Shown in pieces: positions 35,028 through 44,385 of a stretch of 64,000 nt of DNA. The stretch spans positions 2,294,001 through 2,358,000 of the forward strand of contig OY820914.1 in the NCBI GenBank assembly GCA_963682005.1, given 5' to 3'. The position numbers were made by a program, and so were the translations under genes. This stretch comes from CAIYUC01 sp963682005 (GTDB taxonomy: Bacteria > Bacteroidota > Bacteroidia > Bacteroidales > FEN-979). The notes beneath the pieces are model-generated. The model worked only from the letters and a program-made list of their open reading frames with translations. It made no database searches and was not told the DNA's origin. Numbering within the stretch: the stretch's first letter is position 1; each line of letters starts with the position of its first letter.

Positions 35028-36851
35028 GTGAAAAATTTCTTCAAAATATTGCGCTATGCCACGAATTATTGGGTTTATGCGCTCCTGAATGTCATTTTCA
35101 ACATCCTGGCGGTCCTTTTTTCCCTGGTCTCTTTCGGGTTGTTCATTCCTGTTTTGCAGATGCTGTTTCACCAGATGATGATCCCGAAATCAGCCCCGCC
35201 GCTTATCTGGACAAATTTTGATTCACTTCGCGAGAATTTTTATTTTTTCTCCGGGAAGGTCCTTACCCTGTATGGGAACGAAAAAGTACTGTTTTACATC
35301 GGGATATTGATCATCATCCTCTATTTCCTGAAGAATTTTTTCCGCTACATGGCCATGTATTTTCTTGCAGTGGTCAGGAACGGGGTGGTGACCGATCTCA
35401 GGAATGACTTGTACAACAAAGTACTGATCCTTCCTCTTTCTTATTTTTCGGAACAGCGGAAGGGAGATATCATGGCCCGGATGACCAATGATGTGCAGGA
35501 GGTGGAATGGTCCATCATGAGTTCGCTGGAAATGGCTTTCCGTGACCCCATCACCATCGTCACCTATCTCGTCACGCTGTTACTGATCAGCCCGTCGCTT
35601 ACGCTCTTTGTACTGGTCCTGCTTCCCATCAGCGGCCTGATCATCGGGCGGATCGGCAAAAGTTTGAAGCGCAGTTCAGTGAAGGGACAAAAACAGATGG
35701 GCGTTCTTCTTTCCATGATCGAGGAAACCATCTCGGGACTTAGGATCATCAAGGCCTTCAATGCCATCAGTTTTGCAAACCGGCGATTCCGGAAAACCAA
35801 TGCCGAATATACCAGGCTGATGATCCGCCTTTACCGGAAACGCGACCTGGCTTCACCGCTGAGTGAGTTCCTGAGTGCCTGTGTCGTCACCATTGTCTTA
35901 TGGTACGGTGGCAAACTTGTTTTTACACCCGGAAACCTGCTGGATGCGGCCGCATTCATCGTTTACCTCGGCATTTTTTCCCAGGTCATACCCCCTGCAA
36001 AATCGATCACACAGGCTTATTACAATATTCAGAAAGGTGCTGCTTCCGTTGAAAGGATCAACCATGTCCTTTCGGAACCGGAAGTGATCGAAGAAATCCC
36101 TGACCCTGTTCACAAAAAGGATTTTACGGGTGAGATCATTTATGACAATGTCAGTTTCTGGTACGAAAAGGATGTCGTTCTGAAAAAAGTCAACATCACC
36201 ATCGAAAAGGGCAAAACCATTGCCGTTGTAGGACCATCGGGCTCCGGAAAATCAACCATGGTTGACCTCCTCCCGCGGTTCTATGATTGCCGTGAGGGGG
36301 AGATCCGCATCGACGGAATTCCGATCCGCAACCTTGTGATCGATGACCTCCGGGGATTGATGGGGATCGTATCACAGGAGACCATCCTTTTCAATGATAC
36401 GGTATTCAATAACATTGCTTTCGGGATGGAGAACATCAGCGAGGAAGATGTGATCTCGGCGGCGAAGGTGGCCAATGCCCATGAATTCATTGAAAAAATG
36501 CCGCTTGGTTATTTTACAAATATCGGCGACCGGGGGACGAAGCTTTCCGGAGGACAACGCCAGAGGCTCAGCATCGCACGGGCTGTCCTTAAAAATCCCC
36601 CGATCCTGATCCTCGATGAAGCAACCTCTGCACTTGATACTGAATCGGAACGACTTGTCCAGCAGGCGCTCGAAAATCTGATGAAGAACCGGACCTCCAT
36701 CGTGATCGCTCACCGGTTATCCACCATCCAGTTTGCAGATGAGATCATTGTTTACCAGCATGGGAAACTCGTTGAGCGTGGTAACCATAACGACCTGCTG
36801 GAGAAGAACGGCGTTTACAGGAAACTTTACGATTTGCAGTCGTTTGTGTAA
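35028..36851 (+). CDS. MsbA-like ABC exporter (fused permease-ATPase)
   Basis: 607 aa from GTG 35028, chosen because the upstream reading frame overlaps the YdeI-like gene and contains no membrane protein-like sequence. It has six membrane helices (about 1-330), including the long first pair with VIFNILAVLFSLVSFGLFIPVLQML. The nucleotide-binding domain (about 360-600) carries Walker A GPSGSGKST, Q-loop VSQET, signature LSGGQRQR and Walker B ILILDEATSALD. It is a half transporter that should dimerise. Likely substrates are lipids, lipid-linked sugars or drugs; MsbA-type lipid A flipping is the nearest known role but cannot be proved here. Confidence 0.88.
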   Translation: MKNFFKILRYATNYWVYALLNVIFNILAVLFSLVSFGLFIPVLQMLFHQMMIPKSAPPLIWTNFDSLRENFYFFSGKVLTLYGNEKVLFYIGILIIILYFLKNFFRYMAMYFLAVVRNGVVTDLRNDLYNKVLILPLSYFSEQRKGDIMARMTNDVQEVEWSIMSSLEMAFRDPITIVTYLVTLLLISPSLTLFVLVLLPISGLIIGRIGKSLKRSSVKGQKQMGVLLSMIEETISGLRIIKAFNAISFANRRFRKTNAEYTRLMIRLYRKRDLASPLSEFLSACVVTIVLWYGGKLVFTPGNLLDAAAFIVYLGIFSQVIPPAKSITQAYYNIQKGAASVERINHVLSEPEVIEEIPDPVHKKDFTGEIIYDNVSFWYEKDVVLKKVNITIEKGKTIAVVGPSGSGKSTMVDLLPRFYDCREGEIRIDGIPIRNLVIDDLRGLMGIVSQETILFNDTVFNNIAFGMENISEEDVISAAKVANAHEFIEKMPLGYFTNIGDRGTKLSGGQRQRLSIARAVLKNPPILILDEATSALDTESERLVQQALENLMKNRTSIVIAHRLSTIQFADEIIVYQHGKLVERGNHNDLLEKNGVYRKLYDLQSFV

Positions 36852-36893
36852 GCGTTCAGCGCAATTTCAAATTGCGCCGAACGCCGACCGACC

Positions 36894-39464
36894 TTACGGT
36901 TTAAATACCTTTGTCAGGATCGACGGAATATTGAAGAGATCATAATGATGATCGTACACGAGATAGCTGTTGTTCCATTCCGGTCCGAATTTATCCTTGA
37001 AATCACGCAATCCTTTAAATGAAGAAAAGGTGCGGATCTTTTCGTACGCAAACTTGAGCGATTTTTCCGGGAAATCGCGCCCTTTCTCAATTCCTGACAT
37101 CGGGGCGAAGCCAAGGTTCAGGGACCTGTACCCGCGGGATGCAAGGTAACGTATCGTTTCAACCAGGAGGAAATCAACGATCCCGTTGGGCGCATCACCG
37201 GATCGCCTGATGAGGTCGAAGGTGACTTCCCCGGGAGCGTAATCGGGGATCAGGTTTAGAAAGGCCACCACTTTCTCTTCGTGATTCTCGATCGTGATGA
37301 GCGTCTCCCGCCGAAGCTGTTTGATGTCGAAATAGCCTTGGGCGAATGCCATCTCCCTGAACTCTGTCTCGTCGAGCCAGTCATCGGAAACCGCTTTGAT
37401 CTTCTGGAGCAGGCCCTCTTTGACCGGCGGTGTATGGATCCTGGCGAAGTACCCGTTCTCCAGCGCTTTGTTGCAGGCATTCCGGATTGATTTTTTTGAG
37501 CCCCCGTCAAGCGTGAACATCTTCAGGTCGATGATCGCTTCCTGCCCGATGATCAGGGTTTTTTTTCCGATGGATTCGTATGTCGATATACTTTGTTCGG
37601 GGACACGGTAATAGAAACTTCTCAGTCCGTTGTCAAGGCAGAACCTGTCGAAGGCCAGGATAACGGACCGCATGGCTTTTTCATCGGGACAAACAGGATT
37701 TTCAAGAACTGCTGCATAAGTTCCGGCGATCCTGAAAGAAAGAAATCCACTACCATTCTCTCCGAAAAAATAAAGCTTGTCCTGGTAGGTCTTAAAATAA
37801 TCAAGCCCGGATTTCCCAAATCGTTTGACAAGTTCGACCGCCTTATCTTTTTCAGCATCATCGGTCTTTGGCTTGAGGACATAGGGCCTCACAAGGGTAT
37901 AAAGCAGGAAAGAGAGCGACAGGAAACCCGCAATGCGGATCGACAAGAGAAAGTCGGTGCCAAACTTATGCGTTGTCTGGAGGTCATCGCCCCGGATCAT
38001 GAAGAAATTCTGCAGGGAATATTTGACAGACTGCAGAAGGTTGAAATCGATGTTGAAATATTTTTTATCGAGAAAATAAAATCCTACCGTTCCATAAATA
38101 ATAACAGCACCCATCGAGGCCAGAGCAGTGAGGATGCCGATCTGCTCCCATTTCGGATGCGACTTCACAAAATACTGATGACGGGTCATAACCAGGGCGA
38201 GGAAGGCGATACCGGCCAGGAATGCTTCTTCGTAATCGATGGCTTTGGTCAGATGGCCGACCAGCGAAAACAAGGTAAGTGAGAGTGCGATGTACCATGT
38301 TGTCTTTAGTCCTTTCAGGAGGAAAGCAGAGATCACAAGCAGGAACAACCCTGCCGTAAGCACGAAATAGTTGGAAACATGGACTGCATAAAGCGGCAGG
38401 AATTCCAGCACTGCGTTCACCCGTGACTGGATGGCCGGTGTCAGGACCGAAATGATGTTTACGATCCCGAGAAAAAATGTGAGTACGGCAGGAATGACCC
38501 TCAATACGAGATTATTCCTGATAAAGAGGAAGCTCAACCCACCGAATAAAAGGATAAGCCAGAATTCAAAGAAACGGTAAATTAGTGTTATGGAGATGGC
38601 GTCAACCGTTGAAAAACCGAACCGGGTGAGGATATAGGTCATGGCAAGTTCAACTGCCCCCAGTCCGCGCAGGAAGGGGGAGATCATAAGGAACAGCACA
38701 GATGTGATATAAGCCATCACGGCATTTTCAAGTGTGATCTGAAATCCGAGTGCATGTGAAGCCACCAGGAGATGGACGATACCTGTGATCTCAATCATGA
38801 GGGAGCAGCAAATGGTGAAGAAAAAGGATTTCTTATCCATGGCAATGCTGCGCATCTCTGTCAGGAACGATTCCACCCGTGGGAAGATCTTAATGATAAA
38901 GGGATAAAGCATCGATTGCCGGATCACGGAATAGAACAGGATGACCAGGGTCCCGACGAATATTGCGACAATGATGAAAGCGAAAAACTGGTTGGCTGAA
39001 AGATCATTTTGCAGCACTGCCCAGACCATGGCAGGGATCGCAATGATCATCACCGTAAGGATCCCGGTAAAAGCATAGATCGAAGATGCAAAATGGATCT
39101 TGGTTTTTGAAATATTCTGAAGTTCGAATTCTTTGGTAAAGAATGCAAGCGAGGCCACTCCGCCGGCAGGCAGGAATACACTGATAAAATTCCTTTTCAG
39201 GTAGACCTGGATGGCAGATATCAGCCCAACATTCTTATTGACCGACCTGAAGCTGAAAAAGTACATCAGGCCCTGCAAATTGATATAGAGGAGGGAGATT
39301 ATGATACCAAGCAGGATCCATGCAGGTTTAGCGTTTGACATGATCATACTGACATCGTGGATCTCTGTTTTTTCCTTCCGGATGAAAAACAGGGCCAGGC
39401 CAATACAGAGAAGCCCGAAAAGGATCTTCAGGAAGATTTTTCTATTTTCTTTGAAGAAGGTCAT
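36894..39464 (-). CDS. mprF: MprF-like phosphatidylglycerol lysyltransferase/flippase
   Basis: 856 aa, the length of full MprF. About 13-14 membrane helices occupy residues 1-540: the flippase part of LPG_synthase_TM type, then a second group. The cytosolic C-terminal DUF2156 domain (about 550-856) has the tandem GNAT-like fold with LSFRIAGTYAAVLENPVCP, SFYYRVPEQ, VAFLNLIPDY and LNLGFAPMSG. The enzyme joins an amino acid from aminoacyl-tRNA to phosphatidylglycerol and flips the product, reducing membrane negative charge and sensitivity to cationic peptides. Whether Lys or Ala is used is not evident. It is a single gene, convergent with the exporter (42-nt gap). Confidence 0.88.
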   Translation of the reverse strand: MTFFKENRKIFLKILFGLLCIGLALFFIRKEKTEIHDVSMIMSNAKPAWILLGIIISLLYINLQGLMYFFSFRSVNKNVGLISAIQVYLKRNFISVFLPAGGVASLAFFTKEFELQNISKTKIHFASSIYAFTGILTVMIIAIPAMVWAVLQNDLSANQFFAFIIVAIFVGTLVILFYSVIRQSMLYPFIIKIFPRVESFLTEMRSIAMDKKSFFFTICCSLMIEITGIVHLLVASHALGFQITLENAVMAYITSVLFLMISPFLRGLGAVELAMTYILTRFGFSTVDAISITLIYRFFEFWLILLFGGLSFLFIRNNLVLRVIPAVLTFFLGIVNIISVLTPAIQSRVNAVLEFLPLYAVHVSNYFVLTAGLFLLVISAFLLKGLKTTWYIALSLTLFSLVGHLTKAIDYEEAFLAGIAFLALVMTRHQYFVKSHPKWEQIGILTALASMGAVIIYGTVGFYFLDKKYFNIDFNLLQSVKYSLQNFFMIRGDDLQTTHKFGTDFLLSIRIAGFLSLSFLLYTLVRPYVLKPKTDDAEKDKAVELVKRFGKSGLDYFKTYQDKLYFFGENGSGFLSFRIAGTYAAVLENPVCPDEKAMRSVILAFDRFCLDNGLRSFYYRVPEQSISTYESIGKKTLIIGQEAIIDLKMFTLDGGSKKSIRNACNKALENGYFARIHTPPVKEGLLQKIKAVSDDWLDETEFREMAFAQGYFDIKQLRRETLITIENHEEKVVAFLNLIPDYAPGEVTFDLIRRSGDAPNGIVDFLLVETIRYLASRGYRSLNLGFAPMSGIEKGRDFPEKSLKFAYEKIRTFSSFKGLRDFKDKFGPEWNNSYLVYDHHYDLFNIPSILTKVFKP

Positions 39465-39541
39465 AACAATCTGTCATTCCTGAATGGAAACCATGGAACG
39501 GATCATAAGGAATAGATGGCGGGAAATGGGGACAGGAATTT

Positions 39542-40396
39542 TTAATCGTATTCTGCCATCCTGATCATGACATTTTCCAGTTTCTTTTTCACCACTTTTG
39601 TCTGACATGTAAAGTTATTCACAATAATGGCAAAAATTAATTTTTTTCCGGATAAGGTGTTAACATATCCGGCAAAACTCTTTACCCCGTTCACCGTTCC
39701 CGTTTTTGCCCTGATCATGCCTTCGGCCGGTGTACCGCGCATGTAACGTGCAAGTGTGCCTGAAATTCCCGAAAGGGGAAGTGAACTGTAGAAAACAGGA
39801 AAATGAGGAGAAAACTTCATGTAATAGAGCACTTCGAAAAGTTGTTTTGGAGTAAGTGAATTTTCTTTCGAAAGGCCGCATCCGTCGTACATCATCAGGC
39901 CGTCAACACCGATGCCTTTCTTCTTCCAGAACTCCATGACAGCGCGGCAACCGTAATCGCTTTCATGCTTGCCATAAATATTTTCTCCGACTTTCCGAAG
40001 CAATTTATTTGCCAGCCAGTTTAGGCTGTTCAGGTTTGTCATGATAACCTGCCGTGCCACCTGGTTGCCAAGAAGCTCAAGAGCGGCACCTGTCGTAAGG
40101 AGTTTTTGGGTGGATGCAGGGATGAATGTTTTGGTTGGATTGTATTCTGCAATGACCTCCGGGTTGTTATGTGTACAATCCATGATGATGTAACCGATCG
40201 TAGCATCGCCGAGGGTTTTATCCTGCTTCAGCTTTTCCAGTTCAGCAAATAAAGGGTCCGCAGGTTTCACCGGTCTGGTCCGGATCAGTGAGTGGCCGCT
40301 GGTCTTGGAATTCGTATCGTTGTGCGTGTTATGCCGGCAGGAAAACAGCGAAAAAAACAGGAAGAGGAAAAACGTAAAAATTATTCTTGTTCGCAT
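39542..40396 (-). CDS. dacB: compact PBP4/DacB-type D-Ala-D-Ala carboxypeptidase (S13)
   Basis: 284 aa. Signal or lipobox at the start (LFSC, Cys20). All three penicillin-binding motifs are present: S95-T-Q-K, GLSKEN (174-179), and K231-T-G. The usual S13 protein is about 450-480 aa; here the long insert (domains II and III) that normally sits between SxxK and the second motif is absent, with LELLGNQ running straight into the SxxN-region helix VIMTNLNSLNWLANKLLRKVG. The reading frame is unbroken. It would trim or cross-cut peptidoglycan stem peptides in the periplasm. Active or a truncated relic cannot be settled by sequence. Confidence 0.8.
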   Translation of the reverse strand: MRTRIIFTFFLFLFFSLFSCRHNTHNDTNSKTSGHSLIRTRPVKPADPLFAELEKLKQDKTLGDATIGYIIMDCTHNNPEVIAEYNPTKTFIPASTQKLLTTGAALELLGNQVARQVIMTNLNSLNWLANKLLRKVGENIYGKHESDYGCRAVMEFWKKKGIGVDGLMMYDGCGLSKENSLTPKQLFEVLYYMKFSPHFPVFYSSLPLSGISGTLARYMRGTPAEGMIRAKTGTVNGVKSFAGYVNTLSGKKLIFAIIVNNFTCQTKVVKKKLENVMIRMAEYD

Positions 40397-40584
40397 CCGG
40401 TTGATTAGTTTCGTCGCAAAGATCGGAAAAATTTTGATATGGATGACAATTCATTCAGACCCGCTCCGGAGTTGAATGTTGTCATATCTATATATTTATT
40501 TTCGTAGCGAATAAAAAAAAGTAGTAATTTCGTTTTTTAAAAATCGAAGTATCAAATAAATGTGAATTTATTCACAGAACGAGG

Positions 40585-42093
40585 ATGATAAGAAAAGTTT
40601 TAGTAGCAAACCGGGGAGAGATCGCGATCCGGATCATGCGTTCCTGCCGGGAACTTGGGTTGGATACAGTGGCTGTGTTTTCTGAAGCAGACCGGAAATC
40701 GATGCATGTCAGGTATGCTGATGAAGCATATTATATCGGCCCTTCCCCTTCGAGGGAAAGTTACCTTAACCTGGAAAAGATCATCGAAGTGGCAAAGAAC
40801 TGCCAGGCCGATGCGATCCATCCCGGTTATGGGTTCCTGTCTGAAAATGCGAAGTTTTCTGAACGGTGCAAGGAAGAAAACATCATTTTTATCGGCCCTT
40901 CTTCGTATGCGATCGCCACAATGGGGGATAAGATCATGGCCCGGCAGACCATGTCGAAAGCCGGGGTTCCTGTTGTTCCCGGGACCATGGAAAAAATAAC
41001 GGAAGAGTCTGTTGCTGTCGACATTGTCAATCAGATCGGACTGCCGGTCATGATCAAGGCTTCTGCAGGTGGAGGCGGCAAAGGGATGAGGCTGGTAAAA
41101 AAGCAGGAAGACCTGATCCACTTTTTCCGTACCGCAAAATCGGAAGCGATGAATGCATTCGGGGATGATTCCGTTTACATCGAAAAATACATTGAATCGC
41201 CACACCATATAGAATTCCAGGTCCTCGCCGACCGGCATGGAAATGCCATCCACCTGTTTGAACGTGAGTGTTCCATCCAGCGGCGTCATCAGAAGGTGAT
41301 CGAGGAAACGCCCTCTCCCCTGATGAATCCGAAGCTCAGGGAAGAAATGGGTCAGTTTGCGGTAAGGGCGGCAAAAGCGGTGAATTATGAAGGTGCAGGC
41401 ACCATCGAATTTATCGTCAGCGACAGCCTTGAGTATTTCTTTCTCGAGATGAACACGCGGTTGCAGGTGGAGCACCCGATCACAGAGCGTGTGGTCGGCG
41501 TTGACCTTGTCAAAGAGCAGATCAACATTGCAAACGGCCTTCCGCTGACCCTTAAGCAGGAAGAATTGCAGCAGAACGGTCATGCCATCCAATGCAGGAT
41601 CTATGCGGAAGATACCGACCATAATTTCATGCCCCAGCCCGGCGTGATCAAGCAGATCACCGTTCCGCTGGGACTTGGGGTGCGTTATGACGGTTATGTA
41701 TATGAAGGTTACGAGATCCCTATGTATTACGATCCGATGATCTCAAAGCTGATCTCATGGGGAAAGACCCGCAAGGAATCCATTGCCCGGATGCGCAGAG
41801 CTTTGTATGAGTATAAGATCACCGGGGTTAAAACAAATATTAAATTCCTTGAACGGATCATGGATGTGCCTGAATTCCTTGAAGGAAAATACAGCACAGA
41901 CTTTATCGAAAAGAACATCGACAGGCTCTTTACTCCGAAACATTGCGGGATTGAATGTGAAGACATGGCATTGATCGCCTGTTTCATGGATTATCTTGAC
42001 AAGCTTGAACGGGTGCAGCCACCGGTCTTTACCGAAGACCTGGCTTCAACATGGAAAGATTTCGGACGGAAACGGAGTGTTTTACGATTATAA
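40585..42093 (+). CDS. accC: acetyl/propionyl-CoA carboxylase, biotin carboxylase subunit
   Basis: 502 aa. N-terminal Rossmann domain IRKVLVANRGEIAIRIMRSCRELG; ATP-grasp glycine loop KASAGGGGKGMR (158-169); catalytic EMNTRLQVEHPITE (288-301); C-terminal biotin carboxylase domain to about 450 with a 50-residue extension. It carboxylates the biotin on the carrier protein using ATP and bicarbonate. The carrier gene starts 10 nt later, and a carboxyltransferase follows, so the cluster forms a propionyl- or acetyl-CoA carboxylase. The pairing with a 512-aa carboxyltransferase favours propionyl/methylmalonyl-CoA over the accA/accD form. Confidence 0.93.
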   Translation: MIRKVLVANRGEIAIRIMRSCRELGLDTVAVFSEADRKSMHVRYADEAYYIGPSPSRESYLNLEKIIEVAKNCQADAIHPGYGFLSENAKFSERCKEENIIFIGPSSYAIATMGDKIMARQTMSKAGVPVVPGTMEKITEESVAVDIVNQIGLPVMIKASAGGGGKGMRLVKKQEDLIHFFRTAKSEAMNAFGDDSVYIEKYIESPHHIEFQVLADRHGNAIHLFERECSIQRRHQKVIEETPSPLMNPKLREEMGQFAVRAAKAVNYEGAGTIEFIVSDSLEYFFLEMNTRLQVEHPITERVVGVDLVKEQINIANGLPLTLKQEELQQNGHAIQCRIYAEDTDHNFMPQPGVIKQITVPLGLGVRYDGYVYEGYEIPMYYDPMISKLISWGKTRKESIARMRRALYEYKITGVKTNIKFLERIMDVPEFLEGKYSTDFIEKNIDRLFTPKHCGIECEDMALIACFMDYLDKLERVQPPVFTEDLASTWKDFGRKRSVLRL

Positions 42094-42103
42094 CAGAACA
42101 GGT

Positions 42104-42613
42104 ATGGCATATGAGATCCGGCTCGAAGACAGGCTGGCAAAGATAGAGCTGCTTAATAAAGCCGGCAACAAGGTGGTTATTGCAGTGGATGATAACAAAT
42201 ACGAGATCGACATCGTGATGGTCGAGGAGGGGGTCTATTCAATCCTTTTCAACGGACATTCCTATAATCTTGAACTGATCCGCGGGGAGAACGGGAAGAA
42301 ATACCTGGTGAATACCTTTTCCCGCTCATTCAATGTCGAGATCATCGATGCAGAAACCAAATATCAGCAGAGCAGGTTACAGGGGTTCGACCAGGACGAT
42401 ACAAAACTGATTTCTTCGCCAATGCCGGGAAAAGTGGTCAAAATTCCCGTCAGATCCGGAGACCGGGTAGTGGCAGGACAAACGGTAATCGTGGTCGAAG
42501 CCATGAAAATGCAAAGCGAATTCAAATCATCCGGGGATATGGTCGTAAAAGAGATCCTTGTGAAGGAAGGAGATATCGTGGAAGCGCACCAGTTGTTGCT
42601 TAAGCTTGAGTAG
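42104..42613 (+). CDS. biotin carboxyl carrier protein
   Basis: 169 aa from ATG 42104, after the biotin carboxylase stop; an upstream in-frame extension would lie inside that gene. The C-terminal biotinyl/lipoyl domain (about 100-169) holds VEAMKMQ with the biotinylated Lys135 and the PMPGKVVKIPV hairpin. The N-terminal 90 residues form a linker/BT-type domain as in propionyl-CoA carboxylase carriers. It carries carboxybiotin between the two catalytic subunits. A run of short tandem repeats separates it from the carboxyltransferase gene. Confidence 0.92.
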   Translation: MAYEIRLEDRLAKIELLNKAGNKVVIAVDDNKYEIDIVMVEEGVYSILFNGHSYNLELIRGENGKKYLVNTFSRSFNVEIIDAETKYQQSRLQGFDQDDTKLISSPMPGKVVKIPVRSGDRVVAGQTVIVVEAMKMQSEFKSSGDMVVKEILVKEGDIVEAHQLLLKLE

Positions 42614-42620
42614 CCAATAT

Positions 42621-42720
42621 GGAGTAGCGAGGTAGCGAAGTAGCGAAGTAGCGAAGTAGTGAAATAGCGAAGTAGTGAAATATTAACTCACCAGTTCACC
42701 AGCTCACTAGTTCACCAGTT
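42621..42720. repeat. octamer and nonamer repeat arrays inside the carboxylase operon
   Basis: 42621-42680 holds seven units of (G/A)(A/G)GTAGCGA/GTAGTGA (the GAAGTAGC octamer family). 42687-42720 holds TCACCAG(C/T)TCACTAG-type units. They fill most of the 126-nt gap between carrier and carboxyltransferase genes. Confidence 0.85.
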
Positions 42721-42739
42721 ATTATAATAAGAAACGAAA

Positions 42740-44278
42740 ATGCAGACACTAGAAGAAAGTTACCGTCGGTTTGAAGAGAAGAACAGGCAGGCTGAGCTTG
42801 GCGGCGGACAGGATAAGATCGACAAGATCCATAAGGGAGGACGAAAGACAGCACGGGAGCGGATCCTGACATTGCTTGATCCGAATACGTTTGTGGAAAT
42901 GGATAAGCTTGTTACGCACCGTTGCATCGATTTCGGCATGGAAAAGAACAAGATCCCCGGCGACGGGATGATCACAGGCTATGGCAAGATCGATGGCCGG
43001 ATGGTCTTTGTTTTTGCCCAGGATTTTACGGTTTTCGGAGGCACGATGAGCCGCGCCAATGCCGATAAAGTTGTGAAGGTAATGGATATGGCCATGACGA
43101 CAGGAGCGCCGGTTATCGGGTTGAATGATTCAGGCGGAGCACGGATCCAGGAAGGGGTTGAAAGTCTTGCCGGCTATGCCGATATATTTTACAGGAACGT
43201 ACTTGCATCAGGGGTTGTACCACAGATCTCGGCCATTTTCGGACCCTGCGCCGGCGGGGCGGTCTATTCCCCGGCCATGACGGATTTCATCCTGATGGTC
43301 AAGGATACCAGCTATATGTTCGTTACCGGCCCGGAAGTGATCAAAACAGTGACACACGAAGAGGTTACGATGAATGATCTTGGGGGTGCTATGACCCATA
43401 ACACCAAAAGCGGCGTGGCCCACTTTGCTGCTGAGAACGATGAGCAGGTGCTGATGATGATCCGCGAGCTCATGAGTTTCATTCCTTCCAACAACATGGA
43501 AGATCCTCCCATCCAGCCCTGTACCGATGATATCATGCGCCAGGATGAAAAGCTGCAGACCATTGTGCCGGTAGATCCTAACAAACCTTATGATATGAAG
43601 GAGATCATCACGACGGTCCTTGATAATCATAATTTTTTCGAAGTAATGCCTCATTATGCGCAGAACATCATTACTGGATTCGGGAGACTGGGCGGCCATC
43701 CTGTCGGTATCGTCGCGAATCAGCCTGCCTTCCTGGCCGGTGTCCTCGACATCAACTCGGCCGTGAAAGGAGCACGGTTTGTCAGGTTCTGCGATTGCTT
43801 CAACATCCCGCTGATCACCCTCGAAGATGTTCCCGGTTTTCTTCCCGGAACAACCCAGGAATACGGAGGGATCATCAAGCACGGGGCCAAACTGCTGTAT
43901 GCATTCTGTGAGGCGACCGTCCCGAAGATCACGGTCATCACCCGCAAAGCTTATGGCGGTGCCTATTGCGTGATGTCAAGCAAGCACATCGGAGGCGATG
44001 TCAATTTTGCCTACCCGACTGCCGAAATTGCCGTCATGGGCCCGGAAGGTTCGGTCAACATCATTCATAAAGGAAAACTTACGGAAGAAAAACGACAGGA
44101 AGCCGTCGACAATTACAGGAAAACGTTTGCCAACCCATACAAGGCCGCTGAACTCGGTTACATTGACGAGATCATTTATCCGAGGCAAACACGTACCAAG
44201 CTGATCCAGGCGCTTGAACTCACCCGGAACAAAAGTAAGACGATGCCGCCGAAAAAGCACGGAAATATTCCACTTTGA
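42740..44278 (+). CDS. propionyl/methylmalonyl-CoA carboxyltransferase subunit
   Basis: 512 aa, the size of PccB/MmdA carboxyltransferases. The two crotonase-like halves are clear: oxyanion loops SGGARIQEGVESL (about 130-142) and GGAVYSP (about 172-180) in the N half, and KAYGGAYCVMSSKHIGGDVNFAYPTAEIAVMGPEGSV in the C half. It transfers carboxylate from biotin to the CoA thioester. In Bacteroidota this type makes or decarboxylates methylmalonyl-CoA in the succinate-propionate route. Mutase and epimerase genes are not in the window. Confidence 0.92.
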   Translation: MQTLEESYRRFEEKNRQAELGGGQDKIDKIHKGGRKTARERILTLLDPNTFVEMDKLVTHRCIDFGMEKNKIPGDGMITGYGKIDGRMVFVFAQDFTVFGGTMSRANADKVVKVMDMAMTTGAPVIGLNDSGGARIQEGVESLAGYADIFYRNVLASGVVPQISAIFGPCAGGAVYSPAMTDFILMVKDTSYMFVTGPEVIKTVTHEEVTMNDLGGAMTHNTKSGVAHFAAENDEQVLMMIRELMSFIPSNNMEDPPIQPCTDDIMRQDEKLQTIVPVDPNKPYDMKEIITTVLDNHNFFEVMPHYAQNIITGFGRLGGHPVGIVANQPAFLAGVLDINSAVKGARFVRFCDCFNIPLITLEDVPGFLPGTTQEYGGIIKHGAKLLYAFCEATVPKITVITRKAYGGAYCVMSSKHIGGDVNFAYPTAEIAVMGPEGSVNIIHKGKLTEEKRQEAVDNYRKTFANPYKAAELGYIDEIIYPRQTRTKLIQALELTRNKSKTMPPKKHGNIPL

Positions 44279-44280
44279 TA

Positions 44281-44335
44281 AGTAGCGAAGTAGCGAAGTA
44301 GCGAAATATTCCTGCATTTTGCATTCCTGCATTGA
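44281..44335. repeat. octamer array plus GCATTTTGCAT-type repeats
   Basis: 44281-44306 holds three GAAGTAGC octamers. 44308-44335 holds CCTGCATTTTGCATTCC-type units. It lies just upstream of the TACCTTTG promoter of the next gene. Confidence 0.8.
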
Positions 44336-44353
44336 TCGTATCTCCCAATTTCC

Positions 44354-44361
44354 TACCTTTG
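44354..44361 (+). promoter_or_regulatory. promoter TTG-N19-TACCTTTG for the papain-like gene
   Basis: TACCTTTG at 44354-44361 with TTG at 44332-44334, an ideal Bacteroidota spacing. It leaves about 24 nt to ATG 44386. The -33 element lies next to the upstream repeat array. Confidence 0.65.
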
Positions 44362-44385
44362 AGAGTCCTTTCATTAAAAGGTGTC

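Noticed and set aside
39542..40396. Frameshift as cause of the short PBP4
   Set aside because: The reading frame is continuous, both halves are in the same frame and no leftover domain sequence is found in the flanks.
40600..41622. Long open frame (340 codons) antisense to the biotin carboxylase gene
   Set aside because: It mirrors the codons of a clearly conserved enzyme, has no signal or domain of its own and no promoter.
41996..42103. Upstream extension of the biotin carrier gene overlapping the biotin carboxylase
   Set aside because: The extension lies in another gene's coding DNA and adds no conserved sequence; ATG 42104 fits the family.
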